A DNA stretch of 64,000 bases, taken from assembly GCA_913053875.1 (NCBI GenBank), contig CAJXGN010000008.1, positions 62,001-126,000 of the forward strand, in the 5' to 3' direction. Below the pieces are notes generated by a model, which saw nothing but the letters and a program-made list of their open reading frames with translations, had not been told where the DNA came from and did not search any database. The translations under genes were made by a program, and so were the position numbers. Below are positions 26,859 through 35,387 of the stretch, piece after piece; within the stretch, counting starts at the first letter, position 1, and each line of letters begins with the position of its first letter. This DNA is from an uncultured Agromyces sp. (GTDB taxonomy: Bacteria; Actinomycetota; Actinomycetes; Actinomycetales; Microbacteriaceae).

Positions 26859-26950
26859 TACTTTACCAAAACCATGCTTTATACTTTACCTTTCCCAGCA
26901 TCGGTACTTTACCTATCCCACGCTCCGGGCTTTCCCTTTCGCAGATGCAC
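26859..26950. repeat. 23-bp direct repeats before the AAA/DUF4143 gene
   Basis: TACTTTACC occurs at 26859, 26882 and 26905, exactly 23 bp apart. The 14 bases that follow are also similar between copies (a WWWCCCA-like stretch, then GC). A degenerate fourth unit, GGCTTTCCC, starts at 26928 in the same register. On the coding strand of the ATPase the word is GGTAAAGTA. The array is far more AT-rich than its surroundings and ends 6 bases from the ATG. It is probably a cooperative operator. Confidence 0.8.
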
Positions 26951-26954
26951 GCCG

Positions 26955-27275
26955 CTACTCGTGCCCGACGAGCTTCAGTCCGACGACGCAGCCGACGAGG
27001 CCGATGATCAGCAGCATCCGCACGATCGAGAACGCCTCGTCGCCGGTGAGCATGGCGTAGCCGACGGTGAGCGAGACGCCGACGCCGACCCAGACCGCGT
27101 AGGCGGTGCCGGTCGAGATGTCGCGCATGGCCCAGGCGAGGCCGGCCATGCTGGCCGCGAGCGCGACGCCGAAGGTGACGCTCAGCCAGAGCTTGGTGAA
27201 GCCCTCGGACTTGCCGAGCGCGGTGGCCCAGACGGCCTCGAGGACGCCGGACGCGATGAGGATGATCCACGACAT
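26955..27275 (-). CDS. gdx: SMR-family guanidinium exporter (Gdx/SugE type)
   Basis: A 106-residue small multidrug resistance protein with four transmembrane helices. It begins MSWIILIASGVLEAVWATALG; Glu13 is the proton/substrate-binding carboxylate, and the following AVWA is the SugE/Gdx signature (Trp16). These proteins export guanidinium in exchange for protons. The SD AGGAG lies 7-8 bases before the ATG at 27275, immediately after a guanidine-III-type riboswitch, which strongly supports guanidinium as the physiological substrate. Confidence 0.9.
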   Translation of the reverse strand: MSWIILIASGVLEAVWATALGKSEGFTKLWLSVTFGVALAASMAGLAWAMRDISTGTAYAVWVGVGVSLTVGYAMLTGDEAFSIVRMLLIIGLVGCVVGLKLVGHE

Positions 27276-27287
27276 GACTGTGCTCCT

Positions 27288-27328
27288 GGCCAGTCTTGTC
27301 GCGTTCCGGGTACTGATCCGTCGTCCGG
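27288..27328 (-). ncRNA. Guanidine-III riboswitch (ykkC-III class)
   Basis: Read on the minus strand, the segment holds the three conserved blocks of this 41-nt class in order: CCGGACGA, then GTACCCGG, then GACAAGAC followed by GGCC. CCGG at the 5' end pairs with CCGG in the second block (P1). CAGT before the second block pairs with ACTG in the third (P2), giving the compact pseudoknot. The 3' end abuts the AGGAG ribosome site of the gdx gene, so ligand control of translation is likely. The comparison is to the Thermobifida fusca type sequence from memory. The A-C mismatch in P2 is a small departure. Confidence 0.87.
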
Positions 27329-27510
27329 GGATCCGGTCGTGGATCCGCTGAACAGCGTAGCCCGGCTGCCTGTGCACGCCATGTGCAGCCCGCCCGACAC
27401 ACGGACGGAACCGTTGCCGCCGCGCTCCTGCATCCGACATGCTGGCCGTGGCGCCGGGATCCCCCTCACCGGATGCGGGACGAACGCGCACGTTCCCCAG
27501 GAGGCACTGC

Positions 27511-27861
27511 ATGTCCACCGCTCGTCCGTTCGGCGTCACCCTCGTCGCGATCCTCGCGTGGCTGACCGGCCTGTTCCAGATCATCCCCGGCGTATTCGCG
27601 CTCTTCGGCGGCGACCTCACCTACGCGATCGTGGCCATCATCATCGGCCTGATCACGATCTTCGTGAGCCTCGGCCTGTTCCGCGGCAGCAACGGCGCGC
27701 GCATCGTCGTCACGATCGTCTTCGTGCTGAACATCGCCGCATCGCTCTACGTCGTCTTCGCGATCGACGGCGGTTTCTGGACCGCGATCGGGGCCATCCT
27801 GTTCCCCGCGATCGGCCTGATCCTGCTCTACACGAGCAAGGCGAACGCCTTCTTCCGCTGA
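27511..27861 (+). CDS. Small four-helix membrane protein
   Basis: A 116-residue protein with four hydrophobic segments (about 8-28, 34-54, 60-80, 85-108) and short loops, ending LLYTSKANAFFR. AGGAGG lies at 27499-27504, before the ATG. Its stop codon abuts the stop of the convergent membrane-protein gene. No function is recognised; similar small proteins are common in actinobacteria. Confidence 0.75.
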   Translation: MSTARPFGVTLVAILAWLTGLFQIIPGVFALFGGDLTYAIVAIIIGLITIFVSLGLFRGSNGARIVVTIVFVLNIAASLYVVFAIDGGFWTAIGAILFPAIGLILLYTSKANAFFR

Positions 27862-28938
27862 TCAGTCGTCGTCCGATGCCCGGGTGAGCGGATGCCTCGC
27901 CCGGGCATCGTCGTTCCCGAGCGTCTCGACGCTGCGGATGAAGAGGATGATCCACGTGAACACGAGGATCCCCGCGACGAGCTCGACGGCGGTGAGCGTG
28001 TACCAGCCGACCGCGTAGTACACGGCCAGCAGCACGATCACGGCCATGAAGGTCCAGCCGATGACGAGGAAGGTGCGCGAGAGTCCCGGCACCCAGCTGC
28101 GCAGCCGGATCACCAGCACGAAGAAGCTCACCGCCATGCCCGACGCGACCGCGGTGTGCAGCCAGAAGCTCACGTCGACCGGCACGATGCCGACGCAGGC
28201 GAGCAGCACGCCGACGAGCACGAGGCAGACGCGCACGTTGCGCCGGCCGCGCGGATGCGACGAGGGGAGGTCGACCGTGACACGGCGCACGAGCGTGGTG
28301 ACGAGGAAGCCGGCGACGATGAGCGTGAGGTTGAACGCGCGCGCCGAGACGTTCTCCGACATGCCGAGCGCGCTCAGGTGCTCCTGCCACCAGAACGGGT
28401 CGGTGGCGGTGAGCATGCTCGCGAGCATCCCCTCGACGAGGAACACGGCGAGCACGACCGCGAGCAGCGAGAGGTCCATGATCACGGCGGAGGAGAACGC
28501 GACGTAGCCGGTCAGCGCACCGGCCGCCCCGGCGATCACGAGCAGCGGCAGGGCGAACACCTCCGCGCCGATGAACGCGTCGGCGAGCAGCACCGATGCG
28601 AGCGTCCAGGTCAGCAGCGCGATGGCGCCGTGGGCGAGTGCGATCGCCGCCAGGTCGAGCACGTCGAGCACCCGCATCCGCAGGCCGCCCTCGCGCGCGG
28701 AGACGATGAGTCGTCCCGCCACGAACGCGATGATCGCGATGACGCCGCACGCGATCGCCGAGTACTGGCCGATCGAGTCGGGCCCCGAGATCGGTGCGTC
28801 CTCGAGTCCGAACACCGGAATGGCGATCGCGCCCACGAGCGCGAACGAGACGATGCCCGCGGTCAGCGCGAGCGACTCGAGCGTGCGGCCGCGCGACCCG
28901 ATGAGCCGCTCGAACGTCTCGGACGCGGCCTCGGACAT
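27862..28938 (-). CDS. Multi-pass membrane protein, unknown function
   Basis: A 358-residue protein with about ten hydrophobic segments and charged loops, and a basic stretch LPSSHPRGRRNVR in the middle. The ATG at 28938 starts only eight bases beyond the hemA stop, so it is probably cotranscribed with hemA. The frame is open upstream inside hemA, but the coding features begin at this ATG. I do not recognise a family with confidence. Confidence 0.7.
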   Translation of the reverse strand: MSEAASETFERLIGSRGRTLESLALTAGIVSFALVGAIAIPVFGLEDAPISGPDSIGQYSAIACGVIAIIAFVAGRLIVSAREGGLRMRVLDVLDLAAIALAHGAIALLTWTLASVLLADAFIGAEVFALPLLVIAGAAGALTGYVAFSSAVIMDLSLLAVVLAVFLVEGMLASMLTATDPFWWQEHLSALGMSENVSARAFNLTLIVAGFLVTTLVRRVTVDLPSSHPRGRRNVRVCLVLVGVLLACVGIVPVDVSFWLHTAVASGMAVSFFVLVIRLRSWVPGLSRTFLVIGWTFMAVIVLLAVYYAVGWYTLTAVELVAGILVFTWIILFIRSVETLGNDDARARHPLTRASDDD

Positions 28939-28946
28939 GGCGTGCC

Positions 28947-30338
28947 TCAGGCGGTCGCGGAGTCGGCGTCGGTCGTGCCGGCGTCTCCCGCTCCGGCGGG
29001 TTCGGCAGCGGCCGGGGCGTCGGCGGATGCCTCGGGCACGATGCCGAACAGCGCCTCGAGCCCGTCCATCCACGCGCGCTGCTCGCCCGCCCGGGCGTAC
29101 TCGCGCGAGCGCACCATCGGGGTGTGCAGCAGCACGCCGGCCATGTGGCGCAGCGCCTGCTCGGTGCGCCCGTCATCGTCGCCGCGGGCCTTCGCGCGGG
29201 CGATCTCGTCGTCGAGCACGTCGAACACGTGCGAGCGCAGGGCGACCACGGCCGGCGCCAGGTCGAGCTCCTCGCCGTGCGCCGAGAACTCGCGCGCGGC
29301 GCGGTTGACGATCGTGCGCGCCGCGTCGGTCGCGTTGAGCTCCTCGATCGGGGCGTGGATGCGGATGGTCTCGAGGTCGAGCAGCTCGACGCCGTCGATG
29401 CTCGCCACGTCGGGGTCGATGTTGCGCGGCAGGCCGAGGTCGATCAGCAGCTGACGTGCAGCCGGCGCGTGCGCGTCGTCGGCGGGCACCAGCGCGAGGT
29501 GGGGTCGCTCCACGGGCGCCTGCCCCGCGGCATCCGCCCGGCCCTGTCGCAGCAGCGCGGCGTCGATGACGTGGTGGTCGACCGTCGTGCAGGTGATGAT
29601 GACGTCGGCGGCGGATGCCTCGGCGGCGAGCTCGCCCGGCCGCACGGCGGCGATGTCGTGGGTGCGGGCGAAGCGCGTCGCGCGGCCCGAGGGGGAGTGG
29701 ACGCGCACGTCGGATGCCCCGCGGTCGCGCACCGCCGCGAGCGACGCGCCGGCGTACTGCCCCGTGCCGATGAGCAGGATGCGCGTGGCGGCCCAGTCGG
29801 TGATGCGGCTCTCGGCGAGGTCGAGCGCGAGGCGCACCAGGGAGCGGCCGGCAGAGCCGACGCCGGTGCGGTTCTTGACCGAGCGGGAGACGCGAGCGGC
29901 GCGCTGGAACACGCGCTCGATCTCTGGGGTGGTCGTGCCGCCCCTGCGGGCGTTCTCGAGCGAGCGCTTGACCTGGCCGGAGATCTCGCCCTCGCCGACG
30001 ACGACTGACTCGAGGCCGGATGCCACGGCGAAGAGGTGCTCCGCGACCGCGTTGCCGTGCACGAGTTCGACGGTCGAGCGCAGCATGCGGGGGTCGACGC
30101 CGGTCGCGCCGCCGACCTCGCGGAGCGCGGCCTGGATGGCGGGGACGGGCGAGGTGCCGTACGGCTCGTCGAGGTCGAGGTACGCCTCGAACCGGTTGCA
30201 GGTCGCGACGATCACCGAGCCGCCGAGCGACTCGTGGCTGCCGACGATGCGTGCTCCGAGGTCGCCCGGCGCCACCGACAGCTTCTCCAGGAGATCGAAG
30301 TCGGCGTTCTTGTGACTCGCGGACAGACAGATGAGCAC
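28947..30338 (-). CDS. hemA: Glutamyl-tRNA reductase
   Basis: A 463-residue enzyme that reduces glutamyl-tRNA(Glu) to glutamate-1-semialdehyde with NADPH, the first step of the C5 haem pathway. The catalytic Cys47 is in VIVATCNRFEAY. VVVGEGEISGQVK is the next catalytic-domain signature. The NADPH domain has ILLIGTGQYAG near 187-197, and the C-terminal dimerisation helix follows. A tail of about 35 alanine- and acid-rich residues (from about 429) is extra. GTG start. It is the only haem gene on this strand; the others run from 31.4 to 44 kb on the other strand. Confidence 0.95.
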   Translation of the reverse strand: MLICLSASHKNADFDLLEKLSVAPGDLGARIVGSHESLGGSVIVATCNRFEAYLDLDEPYGTSPVPAIQAALREVGGATGVDPRMLRSTVELVHGNAVAEHLFAVASGLESVVVGEGEISGQVKRSLENARRGGTTTPEIERVFQRAARVSRSVKNRTGVGSAGRSLVRLALDLAESRITDWAATRILLIGTGQYAGASLAAVRDRGASDVRVHSPSGRATRFARTHDIAAVRPGELAAEASAADVIITCTTVDHHVIDAALLRQGRADAAGQAPVERPHLALVPADDAHAPAARQLLIDLGLPRNIDPDVASIDGVELLDLETIRIHAPIEELNATDAARTIVNRAAREFSAHGEELDLAPAVVALRSHVFDVLDDEIARAKARGDDDGRTEQALRHMAGVLLHTPMVRSREYARAGEQRAWMDGLEALFGIVPEASADAPAAAEPAGAGDAGTTDADSATA

Positions 30339-30441
30339 CCGACGATTGTAGTCGACCCGGAAAGCGCCCCCGTCAGGGCATTCGCTGACCCGGTTGCGCC
30401 GAGCGCGCCGGTTCTTCCGCGCCCGAGGGCGACTTGTTCGC

Positions 30442-30467
30442 CTGAGGGCGGAAGTTCTCGCCCTCAG
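30442..30467 (-). terminator. Hairpin upstream of hemA
   Basis: CTGAGGGCG (30442-30450) and CGCCCTCAG (30459-30467) form a perfect 9-bp stem around GAAGTTCT. It lies between the end of the minus-strand gene at 30517 and the hemA start, so it probably ends that transcript. GAGGGCG is repeated just before it (from about 30425). Confidence 0.6.
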
Positions 30468-30516
30468 ACGAGGGATCGGCCCTCAAGCCGAAGGGCGCGC
30501 GCGGGAGCGGGCCGCG

Positions 30517-31209
30517 TCAGGTCGCGGGCTGGAGCTGCTCGGGGCGGATGATCGGGATCGAGCCCGTCGTTGCGGCGATCTCGGCGCGGTGCCACGACTT
30601 GATCTGGCGCAGGCGGGCGAAGAAGTCGGCGCCGCCGAGGGTGAACGCGGCCGCGCGGCCGGTGCCGAGTGCGACGGGGAGCTCGGCGCTCGTGCCGCCG
30701 CGGCGGATGCGCAGCACCATGACCGAGACCTCGCGGTCGCCCACGACGATCGAGTCGGCGCGGATCGTGCGCACCTCGTTCCACGGCGCGGTCGCGATGA
30801 GGCGCGGCTTGCGGCCGCCGCCCCAGATGCTCACGCCCTCGAGGTCGGCGAGCACCGCGACGCGCGAGCCGATGCGGGGCAGGCCGTCGAACAGCGTGCG
30901 CAGCCCGCTCACGAGCATGGGGTTGCGCAGCGCCGGGGTGACCACGCCGTCCGTCGCGCGCTCCAGCGCACGCACACGACGCGCGCTGCGCGCCATCGAG
31001 GCGAGCCGGGTCGCGAGCACCGTGACCATGACGAGGCCCGCGGCGCCGAGGATCGTGAGGATGACGCGCTCGTCGAACGACACCTCGGGCAGGCGGGGGA
31101 TGATGCGGGCGATCGTGCCGTCGCCCACGACCGCGGCGGCCACGGCGACCAGTGCGGCGAAGACGAGCAGCCACTTGACGATGCGGTACGCGGTCGGTGG
31201 GGGTGCCAT
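30517..31209 (-). CDS. Membrane-anchored protein, unknown function
   Basis: A 230-residue protein with two N-terminal transmembrane segments (about 9-30 and 47-66) and a soluble, beta-rich C-terminal part with VLADLEGVSIWGGGRKPRL. The ATG at 31209 has GGAGG eleven bases upstream. It diverges from hemE. No function recognised. Confidence 0.7.
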   Translation of the reverse strand: MAPPPTAYRIVKWLLVFAALVAVAAAVVGDGTIARIIPRLPEVSFDERVILTILGAAGLVMVTVLATRLASMARSARRVRALERATDGVVTPALRNPMLVSGLRTLFDGLPRIGSRVAVLADLEGVSIWGGGRKPRLIATAPWNEVRTIRADSIVVGDREVSVMVLRIRRGGTSAELPVALGTGRAAAFTLGGADFFARLRQIKSWHRAEIAATTGSIPIIRPEQLQPAT

Positions 31210-31360
31210 TCGTCGATTCGCCTCCGGGGGTGCGTGGTGGATCACGGCGAATCCCCCGGTCCGCCGCGCGCCATCGTACGCGAGGTGCCTGAATCGTGCA
31301 GCCGCAGTCCACAACGCATGCGACGATCGCCCGGCGACCGCCCAGCCGCGGTGGGCGACA

Positions 31361-32470
31361 ATGGTGCGCGTGATCCTTCCCGACCGGCACCCGCTCACCG
31401 CCGCCCGCACCAGCTCGTCGCGCCTCGTGCGCGCCTACCGGGGCGAGCGCCCCGACGCCACCCCGGTGTGGTTCATGCGGCAGGCCGGTCGGTCGCTGCC
31501 CGAGTACCGCGAATTGCGCGTCGGCACGCGCATGCTCGACGCGTGCCTCGACCCGGCGCTCGCGAGCGAGATCACCCTGCAGCCGGTGCGCCGCCACGGC
31601 GTCGACGCGGGCATCTTCTTCAGCGACATCGTCGTGCCGCTGCGCCTGGTCGGCGTCGACGTGGAGATCGAGCCCGGTCGCGGCCCCGTCTTCGGGCGCG
31701 CCTACGGCGACGCGGCGGCCGTCGCCGAGCTCACCGCGATCGACCCGGCGACCCTCGACGACGCGGCCGGCCCGATCACCGAGGCGGTGCGCCGCACGGT
31801 CGAGGCGCTCGGCGACACCCCGCTCATCGGGTTCGCCGGCGCGCCCTTCACCCTCGCCGCCTACCTCGCCGAGGGCGGCCCCTCGAAGGACCACCTGGCC
31901 GCCCGCACGCTCATGCACGCCGACCCCGGCGCGTGGGCCGCGCTCATGGCGTGGTCGGCCGAGGTGACCGGCCGGTTCCTGCGCACGCAGGTGCTGGCAG
32001 GGGCATCCGCCGCCCAGCTCTTCGACTCGTGGGCCGGTGCGCTCTCGCTCGCCGACTACGAGACGCACGTGGCGCCCGCCTCGGCGCGCGCGCTCGAGTT
32101 CGTGCACGACCTCGCCTACCCCCTCGACGGCGCGGAGGCGCGCGTGCCCGTGGTGCACTTCGGCGTCGGCACCGGCGAGCTGCTGCGCGCCATGCGCGAG
32201 GTCGGCGCCGACACGGTGGGCGTCGACTACCGCGTGCCGCTCGACGTCGCCGCCGCGCGCGTCGGCGCGGGCGTGCCGCTGCAGGGCAACCTCGACCCGG
32301 CGCTGCTCGCGGCGCCTGCACCGGTGCTCGAGCGCGCGGTGCACGAGGTGCTCGAGCGCGGCCGCTCGGCGCCCGCGCACGTGTTCAACCTCGGCCACGG
32401 CGTGCCGCCGTCGACCGATCCCGACGCGCTCACCCGCATCGTCGAGCTCGTGCACGCCTGGGAGGCCTGA
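31361..32470 (+). CDS. hemE: Uroporphyrinogen decarboxylase
   Basis: A 369-residue enzyme that decarboxylates the four acetate side chains of uroporphyrinogen III to give coproporphyrinogen III. PVWFMRQAGRSLPEY (substrate-binding arginines), FSDIVVPL and FGVGTGELL are family signatures, and HVFNLGHGVPP ends the fold. ATG at 31361, GTG at 31364 and GTG at 31370 are all in frame and close together. A GACAAT element at about 31357-31362 lies seven bases before the last, so a leaderless start at 31370 is possible. The next gene starts four bases after the stop. Confidence 0.95.
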   Translation: MVRVILPDRHPLTAARTSSSRLVRAYRGERPDATPVWFMRQAGRSLPEYRELRVGTRMLDACLDPALASEITLQPVRRHGVDAGIFFSDIVVPLRLVGVDVEIEPGRGPVFGRAYGDAAAVAELTAIDPATLDDAAGPITEAVRRTVEALGDTPLIGFAGAPFTLAAYLAEGGPSKDHLAARTLMHADPGAWAALMAWSAEVTGRFLRTQVLAGASAAQLFDSWAGALSLADYETHVAPASARALEFVHDLAYPLDGAEARVPVVHFGVGTGELLRAMREVGADTVGVDYRVPLDVAAARVGAGVPLQGNLDPALLAAPAPVLERAVHEVLERGRSAPAHVFNLGHGVPPSTDPDALTRIVELVHAWEA

Positions 32471-32474
32471 GCCC

Positions 32475-34121
32475 ATGAGCACGGAGCCCATGCGCACCGA
32501 CCCGATGAGCGCAGCGGATGCCCCCGAGCCGGCCCTCGCACCCGACCGCGAACGCGTCGACGTCGACGTGGTGGTCGTCGGCGGCGGCGTGGCGGGCCTC
32601 GTCGCCGCGCGCCAGTGCCTGCACGTCGGCCTGTCCGTGCTCGTGTTCGAGGCGCGCGACGAGGTCGGCGGCGTGGTCGGCGGTGCCGTCATCGGCGCGA
32701 CCGAGACGAGCGGGGCGGATGCCACGGGCGAGCCCGCCGACGGGCTGCGCGTCGACACCGGTGCGGAGTCGTTCGCCACGCGCAACGATGCGGTCGCCAC
32801 CCTCGCCACCGAGCTGGGCCTGGAAGCCGACATCGTGACGCCGAACCCGGCGGGCGCCTGGATCGCGCTGCCCGGCGACGCGGCCGGACCGAAGCTGCTG
32901 CCCATGCCGAAGACCGGCGTGCTCGGCATCCCCGCGAACCCGTTCGCGGAGGACGTGCGCGCCGTCATCGGCTGGAGCGGCGCGTGGCGCGCCTATCGCG
33001 ACCGGCTCCAGCCCATCCTCCGCATCGGCCGGGCCACCAGCCTCGGGCAGCTCGTGCGCAGCCGCATGGGCGACACCGTGCTCGACCGGCTCGTCACGCC
33101 CATCTCGGCGGGCGTCTACTCGGCCGACCCCGACGCGCTCGACGTCGACCGCGTGGCGCCGGGCCTCAACCAGGCCATGACCCGCACCGGGTCGCTCCAG
33201 GGCGGCGTCGCGCAGCTCGCGGCGGAGCGGCGGGCCGGCGGCGCGATCCGCGGGTTCCGGGGCGGCATGCGCGGCCTCGTCGACGCGCTCGCCGGCGACC
33301 TCTCCTACTACGCGGGCGACGTGCGCACCGGGCTGCGCGCGACCGGGCTCACCGCCGTCGACGGCGGCGGGTGGGTCGTGAACGCCGATCCGACGCTCCC
33401 GGACCCGCAGGGCGGCGGCGTGCTCGTCGCTGGCAGCGACGCGCCCGACGCGCCCGACGCGCCGAACGGCGTCGAGGCGCACGCGCGCTACGTCGTGCTC
33501 GCGGCTCCTGCCGAGGCATCCGTGCCCCTGCTCGCGGGCGCCCGCGCCGAGTGGGCCGGCCTCGCAGACCTCGACTGGCCGCAGGGCACCGCGCTCGACA
33601 TCGTCACCCTGCTGCTCGACGCGCCCGGGCTCGACGCCGCCCCGCGCGGCACCGGGGTGCTCGTCGCGCCCGGCACGCCCGGGGTCACCGCGAAGGCCCT
33701 CACCCACTCGACGTCGAAGTGGGCGTGGCTGGCGGATGCCGCGGGGCCGGGCCGCCACCTCGTGCGCCTGTCCTACGGGCGAGCCGGTTCGGCGGGCGTC
33801 GCCGCGCTCGGCGACGAGGCGCTGACCGACCTCGCGCTCGCCGACGCATCGGCACTGCTCGGCACCCCGCTCACCCGCGACGCGCTGCTCGACTCGGTGC
33901 GCACGAGCTGGCGCGACGCCCCGTCGCACGCGCTGATCGGCCGCGACGACCGCGTCGCACGTCTCGACGACGCGCTCGCCGAGATGACCGACCTCGTCGT
34001 CACCGGCTCGTGGGTCTCGGGCACCGGACTCGCGTCCGTCGTGCCGCACGCGATCGATGCCGCTGCCCGCATCCGTCGGGACGCCATCGACGCGGCCGGG
34101 GAGGCCCCGACCGACGCCTGA
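32475..34121 (+). CDS. hemY: Coproporphyrinogen III oxidase (HemY/CgoX type)
   Basis: A 548-residue FAD enzyme. The dinucleotide motif VVVVGGGVAGLVAARQ lies near residues 32-47. DRLVTPISAGVYSADPDALD is a signature of protoporphyrinogen/coproporphyrinogen oxidases (seen as DRLVTPISAG, VYSADPDALD). In Gram-positive bacteria this enzyme oxidises coproporphyrinogen III to coproporphyrin III for the coproporphyrin-dependent route, consistent with the HemQ gene nearby. The first 28 residues are a low-complexity extension with several methionines, so the true start may be ATG at 32475 or a later one. GGGAGG precedes it. Confidence 0.93.
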   Translation: MSTEPMRTDPMSAADAPEPALAPDRERVDVDVVVVGGGVAGLVAARQCLHVGLSVLVFEARDEVGGVVGGAVIGATETSGADATGEPADGLRVDTGAESFATRNDAVATLATELGLEADIVTPNPAGAWIALPGDAAGPKLLPMPKTGVLGIPANPFAEDVRAVIGWSGAWRAYRDRLQPILRIGRATSLGQLVRSRMGDTVLDRLVTPISAGVYSADPDALDVDRVAPGLNQAMTRTGSLQGGVAQLAAERRAGGAIRGFRGGMRGLVDALAGDLSYYAGDVRTGLRATGLTAVDGGGWVVNADPTLPDPQGGGVLVAGSDAPDAPDAPNGVEAHARYVVLAAPAEASVPLLAGARAEWAGLADLDWPQGTALDIVTLLLDAPGLDAAPRGTGVLVAPGTPGVTAKALTHSTSKWAWLADAAGPGRHLVRLSYGRAGSAGVAALGDEALTDLALADASALLGTPLTRDALLDSVRTSWRDAPSHALIGRDDRVARLDDALAEMTDLVVTGSWVSGTGLASVVPHAIDAAARIRRDAIDAAGEAPTDA

Positions 34122-34158
34122 CGTATGGCGAAACCGGTATGGATCGGAGCGCAACCCC

Positions 34159-34186
34159 TTGCGCCGGTCGGGTCGGGGTCTACGCT
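34159..34186 (+). promoter_or_regulatory. Predicted promoter before the YtxH-like gene
   Basis: TTGCGC (34159-34164), a 16-base spacer and TACGCT (34181-34186) fit the actinobacterial -35 and TAnnnT -10 pattern. It would start transcription about 30 bases before the ATG at 34222. This separates the small envelope genes from hemY. Confidence 0.55.
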
Positions 34187-34221
34187 GGGTTCTGACTCGC
34201 TCGCACGCAGAAGGGGAACGC

Positions 34222-34638
34222 ATGAAGGGCAAGCTCCTGTTCGTCGTCGGTCTCGCGACCGGATACGTGCTCGGGACTCGCGCGGGGCGCGAGCGCTACG
34301 AGCAGATCAAGTCGGCAGCCGAGAGGGTGTGGAATCAGCCGTCGGTGCAGCAGGGCGTCGACACCGCGAAGGAATTCGCGCTGTCCCGCGTCGGCGACGT
34401 GAGCGACAAGGTGCTCGACGGCACGAAGAAGCTCGTGCGGCAGGCCACCAAGGCCGCGTCGAGCGTGCAGGAGGCAGCTGCCGAGGGCGCCTCCGAGGCG
34501 AAGACCGTCGCGAAGAAACCGGCGGCCAAGCAGACCGCCGCGAAGAAGCCGGCCGCGAAGAAGCCGGCCGCCAAGTCCTCGACGACGAAGTCGGGTGCGA
34601 AGACCACGTCGAAGTCGTCGGACACCTCCGACAGCTGA
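34222..34638 (+). CDS. YtxH-like membrane protein with Lys/Ala/Pro tail
   Basis: A 138-residue protein. The N-terminal hydrophobic stretch KLLFVVGLATGYVLGTRAGRERYEQI is typical of YtxH-type actinobacterial proteins (two blocks: KLLFVVGLATGYVLG, TRAGRERYEQI). An amphipathic helix follows (about 30-85). The tail from about residue 90 is built of AKKPAAK repeats ending in serine/threonine, like histone H1 tails. The ATG at 34222 follows AAGGGGAACG. It is the first of three small envelope genes. Function is not established. Confidence 0.75.
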   Translation: MKGKLLFVVGLATGYVLGTRAGRERYEQIKSAAERVWNQPSVQQGVDTAKEFALSRVGDVSDKVLDGTKKLVRQATKAASSVQEAAAEGASEAKTVAKKPAAKQTAAKKPAAKKPAAKSSTTKSGAKTTSKSSDTSDS

Positions 34639-34654
34639 CCTGAGGAGGGCAGGC

Positions 34655-35062
34655 ATGGCTGCACCCACGGACAAGGATCGCTCGCTCTTCACGCTCGTCG
34701 GCGACGTTCCGGCGCAGGTACAGGCACTCGTCCAGGCCGAGATCGCGCACATCAAGGCCGAGCTCGCCTACAAGGCGAAGCACTTCGGCATCGGCGCCGG
34801 GCTCATGGTCGCCGCCGCGTTCGTGGCGATCTTCCTGCTCGGCACGCTGATCGCCACGGGCATCCTGGCGCTCTCGCTCGTGCTGCCCGCCTGGGCGGCC
34901 GCGCTCATCGTGTCGGGCATCCTGCTGCTCGTCATCGCCGTGCTGGTCGGCATCGGCATCGTGATGTTCAAGCGCGGTGCGGAGCCTCCGGGCGACGACG
35001 CATCCGACAGCGTGAAGAAGGACATCGACGCGATCAAGGGAGTGGGCGACTATGAGCGCTGA
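34655..35062 (+). CDS. Actinobacterial holin-X family protein
   Basis: A 135-residue protein with a cytoplasmic N-terminus (SLFTLVGDVPAQVQALVQAE), a basic AELAYKAKHFG stretch and two transmembrane segments (about 47-71 and 78-106). This is the pattern of the holin-X superfamily in actinobacteria. Despite the name it is a chromosomal envelope protein without phage context. GAGGAGGGC precedes the ATG at 34655. Its end overlaps the next gene by 11 bases. Confidence 0.82.
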   Translation: MAAPTDKDRSLFTLVGDVPAQVQALVQAEIAHIKAELAYKAKHFGIGAGLMVAAAFVAIFLLGTLIATGILALSLVLPAWAAALIVSGILLLVIAVLVGIGIVMFKRGAEPPGDDASDSVKKDIDAIKGVGDYER

Positions 35063-35342
35063 GACCCGTGACGCCGCCAAGGCGAAGCGCAACCTGTCGC
35101 GCGTCGAGGCGCGCGCCGAGGCCGCGGTGGCCCGCGCCGACCTCGCCGCGACCCTCGACCTGCTGGAAGACAAGCTGAACGTGCCCAAGCAGGCCGCGCT
35201 GGCGAAGGACCGGGCGATGGCCCGCTTCCGCCGCATGCGCGCCGACTCGCCCGGCACCCTGATCGGCATCGGGCTCGGTGCCGTCGCGGTGGTCGCGGCG
35301 GGCGTGCTGCTGGTGGTGCGTGCGCTGGGCGACGACGACTGA
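35052..35342 (+). CDS. DUF3618 family protein
   Basis: A 96-residue protein. The block RADLAATLDLLEDKLNVPKQA (two parts: RADLAATLDLLEDK, LNVPKQA) is the DUF3618 signature, followed by one C-terminal transmembrane helix (TLIGIGLGAVAVVAAGVLLVV). It overlaps the holin-X gene by 11 bases, and the three genes form the usual actinobacterial set. Function unknown. Confidence 0.85.
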   Translation: MSAETRDAAKAKRNLSRVEARAEAAVARADLAATLDLLEDKLNVPKQAALAKDRAMARFRRMRADSPGTLIGIGLGAVAVVAAGVLLVVRALGDDD

Positions 35343-35387
35343 CGCGCCGCCGGCGCAGGGCCGGCGGCGAACACCCGGGGGGCGACG

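Noticed and set aside
26859..26950. CRISPR array
   Set aside because: The units are only 23 bp long in total with no spacer separate from the repeat, and no cas gene is in the window.
34500..34620. Tandem DNA repeat in the tail of the YtxH-like gene
   Set aside because: The repeats are of AKKP-type peptide units with variable codons, a low-complexity protein tail and not a DNA repeat array.
34655..35062. Possible prophage because of a holin-family protein
   Set aside because: No other phage gene is near. Actinobacterial holin-X and DUF3618 genes are ordinary chromosomal pairs.
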